From Bigelowiella natans CCMP2755 (taxonomy: Eukaryota > Cercozoa > Chlorarachniophyceae), in assembly GCA_000320545.1 (NCBI GenBank), contig ADNK01000748.1, positions 1 to 52,500 on the forward strand: a DNA stretch of 52,500 nt, written 5' to 3'. Both the position numbers and the translations under genes were made by a program. The notes beneath the pieces are model-generated. The model was not told where the DNA came from and searched no databases. It was given only the letters and a program-made list of their open reading frames with translations. Within the stretch, counting starts at the first letter, position 1. Every line of letters begins with the position of its first letter. Shown here one piece after another: positions 1 through 10,617 of the stretch.

Positions 1-76
1 CCCCCCCCCCGCGTCCCCCCCCTTTACTTTCTGCTGCTGGTGTATCTACTACCACAGCTGCTGATTCGTCTACTAT

Positions 77-109
<33 letters not shown>

Positions 110-1530
110 CACTACTACTACTACCACTACTACTCGTAGACTACAAAAAGTTTGGTTGGTACCCACCCCATATGAAACATGAGATCAGCTTCATCCATCA
201 CGATAAACTGAGCCCTAGCCGAAGAAGAACAAGAGAACAAGAAGAAGAACAAGAAGAAGAAGAAGAAAACAATGGGAGATACAAAACATTTGACACATCT
301 ATCTATACACCTCGCGAACATTTCCTCCCCTCCCACCAGCACCAGCCAAATGACTAGCTTATTCATATGTACGGACTATGTTTATGTTAGGAGCTCAAAG
401 TCAATCATCGAACACTGGTGGAAAATAATATCAGAGGATGATGACGGTGCAGGGATATGTCAGGAGAGCTGCAGCTTCCTAGACGATTTTCCCAATGATG
501 TCATAAATGCGGTTCTAACCGTGCCAGAGACAGCTTTCTTTCCCTCACGACCTGAAGCAAATACGGCAAACAACTGTGTCTCTGGTGTATTTCAATTTTT
601 CATTTTTTACGAATTTGAGGATGCCTTCACAGAGAAAAGAAGATAGGGAAAAGGCGACGGCAAGTCTATGAGAATAGGGATTGAAACCGAGCAGGGTTCG
701 TGTGAGTATTACCTCGCGAAGACGGCCAGGAGACGTCACTAAGATGTGCGTGCCATTTCGAAACATTTTGATCTAGTGATGGATGTATTCCTTGATTTAA
801 CTCATCCGATGATCCACGGAGAAAGCATATTGAAACTCTCTCTCCCCCCCCCCCTCTCTCTCATTCTCTCTGATATTATATACATATACAAATATATATA
901 GGCGTTTCTCGATGAGCACTCTCTCTGGTTGTGATGGATCTTCTCGCTACCGACCTGCCTGTGCTTGTTTATGCCCCCGAAAAGAATGGAACAGCGGATA
1001 TCTGCTGCATTGAACCCACTGTCCCCACTAATGCTGCTATCATCCTCACGCCGACAGGCTTCAGTCGTAACCTGACGATAAGGGGGGGAGGGGAGGGGGG
1101 GGGGAGTGTGCGGGGCATGCGTACATTGGTAAGTTCGCGCGCACAGTAAGGGGGTGCTTGCAATAGCCAATAGGAGGATAGAGAATAGAAAACTCAATGA
1201 CGTCGTTTTTGCACTTACTCGAAAGGTTTGGCTCGCAAGTTCCCTTGTAGGTGCCAGTATTACGGCGAGAGGTCCTGCGTATGTACATGTTACATCATCT
1301 TCCCACAGGCACCAACATTCACAGCATCATCACCACCACCACCACCGCCACCATCATCATCATCATCATCGTCGTCGTCATCGCCATCTTCTTTCTCCAC
1401 CTCGTTGCATTCATGACCGTGTACAACAATGATGGTCGCTTATGATGATGAAGTGGTGATGATGACAGTTTGGCTCTTTCCACATGTGTGCTATAAAACT
1501 CATACGAACAGACAGACGCGCGCGTGCACA

Positions 1531-1613
<83 letters not shown>

Positions 1614-1669
1614 CTTACCACGACTCAGCAGGGTTTTCCCAAGCATATGAGCCCCTGAGAAGAAAGACA

Positions 1670-1703
<34 letters not shown>

Positions 1704-4700
1704 ACTCTCACTGCAGCAAGCAACACTAGTTGCACGATCAGGGAATCTTCGCAGCATAGACTGCGGAGCGAAACCGATGATAACACATTTTGGTAGCTGT
1801 TTCAGTTTTGTTGGATTGAAGGATATCTGACCTTGCATATTGAGCAACATCGGCATGGCAAATGCTAACGTCTTTCCGCTTCCTACGTGCATCATATTGT
1901 TCAATCATTTCTCTCAGAAGAAAAATGCTGCTAGCAAGGGGGAGAGGGGAGGTTGAGCGGTCGCAACAATCACATCTTCGGCTAATCACAATCATCACCA
2001 TAATGATCACCTGTTTCCGCCACCGCAACGAGGTCCCTTCCTGAGAGCACCACAGGCCAAGTCTGCACGCATCAATCAATCACCACGCTGAATGATATGA
2101 TGATGAAAAAAACGCGAATATGTGGAATAATCATGAGAGTAGATTAAATCCATCATACTAATATTTCCCTAAGGCCAAGGTCATCAATTAAAAGGTAACA
2201 CGAATCTTTTCGTCAGGGTCACCACAGGCTCATAGGTGTGCGTGTCTAATCAGCTATTTATTTTAGAATTTTCCATAATAGTTTCGATTCAAAATAGGAG
2301 CGCAGCTGCTCTTTCGAGCCTTTTGACTCAAAATGGGTCTTTGCTGCCAAAAAATGCATGCACCGGGGTTGCTTCTTCTCGGAGAACTACTTCATCAGTC
2401 TTCTTTTCAGCCTTTCATTCGTTTATGTTGTTGTTGGCAATACCTGTGCTTGGATGGGCAGGGGCGCTTTAAAGCCTTTGACCATGCTTTTCAGCCTCTG
2501 GAAGTAGTAGAAGGTGGCGGACAGAGAACATTTTGGTGTATATGTGCAACACGCAATTCATAAGAATTGAAATAGCGCGTAATTTATAAGGATTGAACAG
2601 TCCTGCAGCATATTTTATTCATATTTCGCGAGACAGTTCTCCGTCATCACGCCGAATGATAGCATAAACACGCAAAGCATCGTAAACGGCCCTCTGACAA
2701 ATTTACTCTCGATTCATCGGTCATCAGCATCGTTATGTCTGATTTTCGAATCCCGTCTCTTTCCTCCTTTTCAACTTCTCCCATCCTCTTGTTTCTCTTC
2801 TCCACCTTCCTCCTCCTCCTCCTCCTTCTCCTCCTCCTCCTCTCTCCCTCTCCCTCTTCTTCTCAGGACCTTTGGTAAACGGAGCTGCTTGAACGTCGTG
2901 AACGGCTTGAACTCCGGCCTCCACGCCTCAGAGATACTGCAAATTAACGCATTGTGATGGTGGTGATAATGATTGATAACGACGACGATGACAACGATGA
3001 TGATGATGATGATGAGAGCGAGGACAAGAATGATGAAGATCGTACTTCACTGCATGCTTTTCGCGCCAGGAGTCGACCTGCACAGAGTACCGATCAGTTA
3101 CTGCTTTATAACCAACCCCCCTCCCTCCTCCCTTCTCCATATCGTGTGCTGTAGTATTTTTGTGTGATGTAGACAGGTGGTGGGGAACCTCCTCTTTGGA
3201 GAGAGTGCTCAAGCTCTGGTTTTTGAGTTGGGGGAGAGACAGCGATTTGAGTGCGAATTGGCAGCCGAGAGCAGACAATATCATTAAAAAAAAACAGTGG
3301 TTGAAAGAGTCAGGAGCATCCATGCAACACACACACACACACACACACACACACCAAACAGGAGGGAGATGCATAACCTGTACAGTATATTTCCTTTTGA
3401 TGTGAAAGGGGGGGACATTTCTCCGTACTTTGCCCTCAATTCCCAACTTTCTGTGCACGATTTTGGTTTGCAGCAGCAGGCACTAATAAGTTCATTTGCA
3501 AAGAAGAAACAACTAACACTACACTGCTGTCATCATTCGACATTACAATGCTTATCATCACGGCGGATAATACCACAACGGAAAAGTCTTGATTAAAAGA
3601 AATGCATTTGATGCAGCAGTGTATTTACACAATCAAAACTTTACTATTCGCCGAAAGCAGCAGGAGGAGCAGCAGCACACCTATTGACTTCATTCTTTGC
3701 CATGAGGACAGTATAGTTTCCAGTTTCTTCCTGACGAAACAAATAACGTTTAAACTACTGAGACTTTGATTTAGTATAACCACCATTTATTCACTCGCTT
3801 CTATCACGAATGTAGGAAACAGTAACACGTCTTAGAAGACGAAATGCAAATTCTTCAACGCAACGCAACACCGATGATTTTCGAGCCATGGCATTGGCTC
3901 TTCTAGGCTAGAAATCGTCGTTGTTTATACCAGATTTTGTGATTTTGATGGCCTAGATGTTGCATTTCTAAATGTGTAATTATGTAAGGTGCGAAGGCAA
4001 TACGTTTAAGATGCAGTGCTCGAGGTCATACCATTTTCCGGTGGGAACCTAACGTAAGGAGAGGAAGGAGCGTTTCTTCAAAATGAGCACGCATATTATT
4101 CACACCCATCTTGCGGAATGCTACCCCATTTTTAGTTGAGACGATTTGGCAATTTCGTATTTTGAGAAGCCCCCCTACATTTCCTTGAGCTAAAGTGTGT
4201 TTTCTCCTCGTCTCCGCGGGCCTTTTCTGTGTTCCTCCTGATCGAGTAGAAGCTTCTTCTCCTTCCTTATCCTTCTCAAGAAGCTTCGAAAGAGTCTTTT
4301 AAAAATTAGACCAATGATTTAGCTCATCTTAGGCGCGGGGTGACGAAGAGAACCGCTGACAGCTGCTGCTCCTTTTTTGTTTTATGATAATAAGTATAAT
4401 CATTATCATCACCATCATCACCATCATCATTATTAATTATCATTATTGGTCCTTGAGGTGGATGTGTCCTCAGCTGAATGAGAAGATTACATGGAGCTGT
4501 GGGTAATATTCCCGATGGATAATAGCCTCAAGCTTCCTGTGTAAATTTACAGCATCGAATCAGGATCCCTTTGCTGTGCCTTACGAGAGAGCACGCATGC
4601 AGTTTATATGAAAAGTTGTTCTCACTGCTGCTCGAGTCTCTTCTCATCTGTCGCCATGTGTCTCTGAGAAATGATGGCCTGGTCTCTCAGCTCATGGTTG

Positions 4701-5088
4701 CTCTCCTGCAAAGCAACATCACGAGTTTCAAATTAGTGCGATTATTGATACTACTGTGCTATTGTTCTTGATTTATTCTATAGATACTCCCCGACCCCCT
4801 CCCCCCAAGCTGGAAATTTAAGCTCTGCTGTCTACCATAGCCATCCTGAGCCGTCGCCGGGGACTCCTCTCATCGTGGGCGAGGTGAGATGTAAGCACAA
4901 ACGCCATGAAGAGGCCTACAAGCATGTAATCGAGTCGACTCTGCTTGTTCGTGCCGTAACCACTACCCCTCCATCCAACATCGCATAGGACCATATCAAC
5001 GCTGCCCCCCATGCCCCCCCCTTCCTGGGCGGTACGGCGGCGGTGCTCCAAGAAACTCCGTTAGCTTGCGTTGTTTTCGGTTGCTCAT
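1..5088 (-). CDS. DEAD-box ATP-dependent RNA helicase (DDX5/DBP2-like), 3' end outside window
   Basis: ATP-dependent RNA helicase; the first RecA domain can be followed exon by exon on the minus strand. Exons with matching phases: 2936-2870 (FKPFTTFKQLRLPK, upstream aromatic of the Q motif), 2497-2444 (Q motif, PLPIQAQ), 2062-2011 ([17 protein letters not shown]), 1882-1832 (motif I GSGKTLAF), 1654-1619, 1274-1219 (motif Ia LAPTRELASQ), 1071-955 (ends ILFGGINKHRQ), 772-713 (motif Ib, VTSPGRLRE) and 214-163 (motif II, VMDEADLMFHMGW). One short exon between 713 and 214 is implied by phase but not resolved. The [21 protein letters not shown]-type signature is that of the DDX5/DBP2/DDX43 group. 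The likely start is the ATG at 5088, opening MSNRKQRKLTEFLGAPPP and a Gly/Arg stretch; exons between about 5003 and 2936 are unresolved, so assigning this start to the gene is inference. The helicase C domain lies beyond base 1. It is head-to-head with the ZIP gene. Confidence 0.85.
78..135. repeat. (CTA)n microsatellite
   Basis: About 18 CTA/CTC units in the intron just 3' (minus sense) of the helicase motif II exon 214-163. The predicted long leucine-rich frame across it is an artefact of the repeat. Confidence 0.9.
1533..1702. repeat. (CA)n(GA)n and (TA)n microsatellites
   Basis: CA run about 1533-1568 fused to GA run 1569-1609, ending ten bases from the donor of helicase exon 1654-1619; a TA run at about 1672-1701 lies on the other side of the same exon. 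Confidence 0.9.
2937..5002 (-). other. Unresolved 5' introns/exons of the left helicase gene
   Basis: Between the putative first exon (ending near 5003) and the exon starting at 2936 no exon could be fixed. The stretch holds a GAT/GAC-rich microsatellite near 2958-3015, a short CA run at 3328-3353, an ATC/ATT-rich run near 4393-4445 and AT-rich filler. Open frames here are short and made of simple repeats. Missing exons would encode the variable N-terminal extension of the helicase. Confidence 0.4.
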
Positions 5089-5312
5089 TGGACCAAAATA
5101 TATGCGAAATATATCGTAAAAAGGTCGGCCTACTTGTTCGAATCTTGAACAGCCGACATTTATCCCGAATTTAACGAAATGCTCACTTTTATGTTGTCGC
5201 ACGTGTAAAATATCGGTACTAATAATTGCCTCTCGATAGAAGTCGGGAGGAGCTCAATCCTCCCTTCCCACCCTCCTCCCACCCAATCACGCATTAGTCG
5301 ACCGAACTTGGC
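5089..5312. promoter_or_regulatory. Shared divergent promoter region between helicase and ZIP transporter
   Basis: Only 224 bp separate the two inferred ATGs, which face away from each other. The interval must carry both 5' leaders and both core promoters if both starts are right. It contains a pyrimidine-rich patch near 5255-5285. No clear TATA box was seen. The regulatory role is inferred from geometry only. Confidence 0.4.
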
Positions 5313-7046
5313 ATGGCGCATGTGAGCATCCTCACTGTGGCCGTGTCATGTGGCGTCTTTTTCATCGTTGGGGTTGTCGGAGGTAAATACTAGTGGTAAA
5401 ATAGAAAGTGCATGGATGTAATAAGCCTTGTTCTGCAATCTCATCAGGGTTGGGACCTTATGCGATCGGTGCGACCAATCGACTGTCGCGCTCGAATATT
5501 CGTCTCTTTTCGACCCTGAACTGCTTTAGCGGAGGTGAGTGCTTCCTGAAGTCTCATCTCTTTCAGTCTCGAACAATAGTCTAAAATCAACAATACGCTG
5601 CTCAGGAGTTCTCTTAGCTGCTGGCTTTATGCATATGCTGCCAGATCAGCTCGAAGTAAGATTGCCTGTGTGTACCTGATTAGTCTGAGTGGCGAAAGGG
5701 GTGGAAGAATTGCCTTCTTGTGAAAAATATTTGCACTGCCAGCTCGCGTAACACATGCCTTCGATCAGGATGCCTCTAAATTGGGAGTCAGCAACGTCAC
5801 TGCTATGATGTTGGCTATGGTTGGAATTCTCATTCCATTTCTTCTCGGTACTGTGCAAACCCCTCACATTACGTGTTCATCGCTTTCACGAGGTGCTCGT
5901 ATTTCATTCAGAGAAAAGCGCCCTGCTTCATTGCGTCACCGGAGGCAGAGATCTCCATGATATCTTCGAAATTAGCAGGTAATATACAGATACCCAAGGA
6001 AGAAAGTTTAATTCTTCAGTGTGTTGCGTCTTCTCCAACTATCACTAGCAATAAGGAATCCAAGGCTGCTCACAGGGAGGAGAGGAAACACTCTCATGAC
6101 AATTCATCAAAAGGCAGCTATGGGTGCGTCATCATCTATCTCCCCATTATCAAGATTGTTGGCAATTTTCACCCTGATTTGTATGTTTTGTGCTCGTTCA
6201 TGCGTGTGTGGTTTCCCTTGCATATTCACTGCTAAATCAGATCTACCGATGACTTCCCCGGCGGCCAGCTGGGAATAGTCATTAAGTCGTTTGACGACGA
6301 ACGCGCTGCTTCTTCGCAGAATGATTCCACCGGTACTGTACCCATGGATGAAAAGAAGCTAGCAGCATGTAGCTGTTATTTTCATGCAAACAACTTTGTT
6401 GCAGCACTAGGAAAAGCGGTGTTAGCCCCCTCTTAACACATATACGCGTCGTCATCACTTTCACCGTTAGGCACAGGCGAAGGAGATCTCAACGGTGCCA
6501 TTGACAAGACAGAGGTAGGACCACCAAAAAGCTATCTAACAGGTTTTCCATCACACACACATAGCTCATAGCTTCTCACGTGCTCTTCTTTCAGCCTACG
6601 TATATTCGTGTCCGGAGTAGTACACACCAGATGGTAAGTGTGGGCCTTTTCGCGTATCGTTTGCTCGGCGTGGTGACGCTTGTGAATGGTTAAGACTTTG
6701 GAGACTTGTGATGATGTAAAGCAATTTATCCCTTAGCATGGCGAGAAGTATCGTATTCCAACGCAGCCTGGGTGCTGTAGGCGGGGGGAAGGCGTGCATT
6801 TCGCGCTGAAAGCGAGGTGTATTAACTGCAAAACGGTTATTAACGCAGGTAGTAAATCCTACACGCTGCTACGGGACCAAAGCATTGTCATCGATGTCGT
6901 TGTTGCCATTCTATCTCCTATCTTCTAGGGAGAAGATGTATTGATTATTACAACGTTTTTCGCCTTCTCTTCCATCCCTTCTCACCATCAGAAAATGAGC
7001 CGGAGCACGCAAGCAAAGATTGCCCAACCATCATGTTTCCTTCACA

Positions 7047-7077
<31 letters not shown>

Positions 7078-9147
7078 TTTGATCGGATAACCTTCTCTCG
7101 TGCAGCAACATAGTCCATACGAAAAAAACATGACATTGAGTCGATGCAGAGAAAGATTCACCTCGACGAGAGCGACGATGAGATGAATTAACACCCTGCA
7201 GCACGTTTTCGTAAAGTAGTTGTGCGAGCGTGTTTGTGTCTTGGAGGGGGCGGGAAAGGCGATAGATTGTGCTTCTAGGAAGGAAAGCGAAGCTTTATTG
7301 TATGGTTGCTTGTCATCTGTTTGTGGTTTTGCATCGTCACTTTAGTCGCTGATTGGAATCGCTTTGCAGCCTGTGAGAGGGAGAAAACAGGTCACACAAC
7401 AGCAAGAATTAAATATATATATATATATATATATATAAATATCTTCTTCCTTAGATATATCCACCACAACGAATTATTCAATCCTTCATTCATTTCATCA
7501 GGACATCGTAGAAGACCTCTTCATTCGACACCCAAAGGTGAGGCTTCTCTCACCAGTAGCTATTATTCTTCTTGCTGTACCAACAGCCAGTTTTTCGCAA
7601 TACAACGCGCACGTAAACTTGATAATTAGGGGAGGAGGAGGGTCCGATAATCTTGTCCGTATCGTTTGATATTTCCTCCTCTTCTTGCAAAATCTTCGCC
7701 CCCTCCTCCTTCTTGTAACTGATAGGGTGATAACACGACAATATCACATCTTCTCGTGATAATACTCTCCGTACACTCCTTATGCGCAGGGGTTAGAAAC
7801 ACCCAATTGCTACCCACTCACAACACAGGAAATGAAAACATTGAGCAGAGAGAAGAATCTCGCATGATGAACATCAAAGCCACATGCAATCACATCAAAA
7901 TAAAATATGTTATTATGACGTGAATTTACATAATCACGTATCCGTTGAAGATTGTGTCCTTGTTGTCGTCGACCGGTCCCCCCCTTGTTCATCGTCATCT
8001 TCTTCTTCATCTTCTTTTGCTGTTTCTCCAGATTTCTTATGGTGCGAACAAAAAGTTGGGGACAGCCATTGGATTATTTATCGCCATTGTCTGCCATAAG
8101 GTATGAACAACTTCTTTCCATTTACCAACTTAATAACAATCAAACTGGCCTTGTTTTACGCTCGTAGAATAGTTAGGGAGGGGGAAAACGCCTTTGATTT
8201 TTTTTGGTTTCGCGACACGCTTTTCCAGGCTGTTGCGGGGCCGATTGATCACTGTGTTCAACAAATATTCGTCGATCTGAGTCAGCATTGTTGTGCCAGA
8301 AAACTCGAAACACTGAAATTTCGCGAGATATATCCCCGTCTTATTGGATGAAATTATCGGATGTCTCTCGTTGGGAACAATGAGCAAACTATCTGAATCG
8401 CTTTATGGTGAACTTATTTGATATGTTTGGAATCTGCAGGCCTTCGCTGCTTTTGCACTCGGGCTCTCGTTTCGCCAGAATGCAATCCGTTTGCGCACGG
8501 CTATTCCCTCCATCCTCATATTCAGCGTCATGACTCCTTTTGGATGCTTCATCGGGCTGGGAACAGGTATTAATCATGAAAATCCTCCAACAAGTGTATG
8601 TGTAAAGTACAGGAAGATACATGCATTCATTCTGAGGAGGTATTGCCTTGCCTTCCTGATGAGACAATGCAAGCTACCTTGGACTCGGCGCTGCTAAATA
8701 CATTAGTCGCTTGTGCCTGATTCGTGTAGTAGCGAAAATAATATAAATTGGTCGTAAGAAGGGCCGTATACGACTAACTGGATTGAACAACAACAATTTA
8801 CACAGCAACCGTCTCCACCCCCGTGGGAGCGAGGCTATTTTCGATGACGTTCAAAGGGTAATTATCAACCAAGCGAATTCATCAAACGGAATGGTGATTG
8901 AATAGCACTTTTACTCAGAATTGCGGGTGGAACCTTCATATACATCGCCCTGGTTGAGATCCTCTTGGAGGAGTTTGAGGGCAAGGACGACAAGGTGATT
9001 GCATGATGTTTCTGTGTTGATGAAGGAAGGCGGGCCCTTTTAGTTGGTACAAATGATAATTTTCGACATTTGTTCTTTTAGGCAATGAAGTTGCTTGGAT
9101 TCGTTCTTGGGAGCTTAGGCATGGGAGCGTTGGGGTACATCATCTAA
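5313..9147 (+). CDS. ZIP-family metal (zinc/iron) transporter, 17 exons
   Basis: Eight-helix ZIP permease moving divalent metal into the cytosol. Exons: 5313-5382, 5448-5534, 5606-5655, 5769-5847, 5912-5978, 6049-6123, 6241-6332, 6471-6514, 6595-6633, 6737-6848, 6992-7047, 7502-7612, 8032-8100, 8440-8566, 8806-8857, 8919-8994, 9082-9147; all phases agree. Helix 1 starts at the initiator Met, and helix 2 reads GGVLLAAGFMHMLPDQLE, the hallmark ...GFMHLLPD. Helix 3 reads NVTAMMLAMVGILIPFLLEK. A hydrophilic loop with HREERKHSH follows. Helix 5 reads HKAFAAFALGLSF and helix 7 GGTFIYIALVEILLEEF, ending in a C-terminal helix GFVLGSLGMGALGYII. Exons 9-11 (loop) are the least certain. Helix 4 as spliced lacks the usual HSxxEG metal-binding signature. 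Plasma-membrane versus endomembrane location cannot be told. Confidence 0.88.
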
Positions 9148-10248
9148 ACTGGTTGCCCTGCACATTGATCCCACCGTCAAAACCGCCCACTCATGTCTCA
9201 TCCATTCAATCCAATGATGTGCACTCGAGCATGAGCCCGCATGTGCTTTCTCAAGCACTTTGTTGATCTCACATGTCAATGGAAAATGGCAGTAGTCAGC
9301 AGCAGTGCGACACGAGCACACGCGAAACGCTAACTACTAGCGAGCACGTGAATGGTGGAAGCGCACAATGAATCATCTCATGTGCGGACCACCAATTGAA
9401 ACTGTCTCCGGTGACAGGGATCATGCATGCGCATGTGCGTGTCCAAGTGTGTCCATTGTCCCCCTTTGCACGCGTTGATGCGAATAACGTGCGTTGAGAA
9501 TGAATCAAGCTAGCAAGGCGAGACCGTGTTAGTGTGCATGAGCTTCCCCTAATGAAGCTCAGATCAGACTGAATGGAATTTTCAGTGCACGCATTTCCTT
9601 TGGACTTTGTGCGGACAGTGGTTGTCGTTCACGCGATTTGATTGTGAGTTTGTTGACCGAAACACCATGGCCGGGAGGAAATGAGGAAAGTTTTTTTTCA
9701 GGATCGTGCGCCACAAGGAGTGAAAACTGCAAAGGATGAATTTGTTCGAGTCACAAGTCCAGCAGGTCATTCAATCAGAGCAAGACAAGTGCTGGTGACA
9801 CGCTTCATCCGGGAAGAACCTTTCCAGCTTTTGGTGTGGACTTGACGCAAACGTCCTTCATTTGGCAACTTGGCAACCCAGTCACAGGTGGCTGGGGCGA
9901 CACGTGTGTCCAGTGAACAGGAATGGGGTTCAGGGACAGGGGCGGGAAAAGCCACCCCAGCACCCTCCAGCCCTCGTGACCGAAAACTGTGACACGTGCA
10001 CCCCCACCCAACATCACCACATCGGCGCGCCAGCAGAGTGCAAATCGAGAGAATCACTCGAGCAGGACAATGACAGCAGAAGCAAGCAGAACATGAACTG
10101 ACTGCAATTCGCCCTCTTCGGTTCTCGCTGAAAAATTGCGCAAAGCGAATTCATGACATGCCAATGAACAATGAACAATGAACAATGAACAAAGCGTTGA
10201 TCAAAAACTACATGCGCCAGAACCACATGGGAGACAGGCATTTGCACG
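9148..10248. other. Intergenic, no gene recognised
   Basis: No long open frame and no conserved motif on either strand. It includes a short tandem heptamer (ATGAACA units) at about 10160-10195 directly upstream of the retrotransposon, and several CATG/GCATGC-type motifs around 9424-9440. GC content and texture resemble the 28-31 kb intergenic blocks, suggesting old repeat-derived DNA. Confidence 0.5.
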
Positions 10249-10252
10249 TAGC

Positions 10253-10578
10253 TGTAGCGCGTACCACTACGCGGGCACAAGTCACGTGCGACAACAAAGG
10301 GGTTGTCGCGGATATAGAATATAGATAACGTAGATATTAATACAGCATAGGCACGTGGGTTCCGGCGGGACTCATGGCAGCACACCGGAAGTGTGCTGCC
10401 CCACGTGCGGCGGCATTCGCGAAAGCTTCGCGAATGATTACGCAGTGCACGATTTAATAAAAATATAATCTTTAATAAAAATAAACACAACTCTTCAAAA
10501 GGAAGCAAACGTGCCTTTCCCCCCCCCTGCCTACTTGTGCACGTAGCGCCTCGGCCTGTGAACACCTTACGCGCAACA
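10253..10578 (+). repeat. 5' LTR of the Ty3-type element
   Basis: This 326-bp copy matches the 3' LTR at 15643-15968 with no difference seen by eye. It begins TG and ends CA, as integrated LTRs do. It carries two AATAAA polyadenylation hexamers (10456-10461 and 10474-10479) and three short perfect inverted repeats (10258-10273, 10378-10398, 10415-10435). Confidence 0.95.
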
Positions 10579-10617
10579 ACCTTTGGCTTCCACACACGGG
10601 AAACGATTTGACTAACA

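Noticed and set aside
40-357. Leucine-rich and glutamate-rich open frames at the left edge
   Set aside because: They translate the CTA and GAA repeats; the real coding here is the minus-strand motif II exon 214-163.
1319-1531. CRISPR-like or tandem array from repeated ATC/CA units
   Set aside because: Simple microsatellites without spacers; the genome is eukaryotic.
2733-2924. VHDVQAAPFTKG as the Q motif of the left helicase
   Set aside because: A better, phase-consistent Q motif (PLPIQAQ) joins the exon 2497-2444 to WPVVLSGRD; the other frame of 2936-2870 gives FKPFTTFKQLRLPK, as expected upstream of it.
9148-10248. tRNA or other RNA genes in the intergenic blocks
   Set aside because: No cloverleaf with GGTTCGA-type T-arm was found on either strand in the blocks inspected.
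10579-10617. tRNA primer-binding site after the 5' LTR
   Set aside because: TGGCTTCC occurs six bases in, but no convincing match to a tRNA 3' end could be confirmed by eye.
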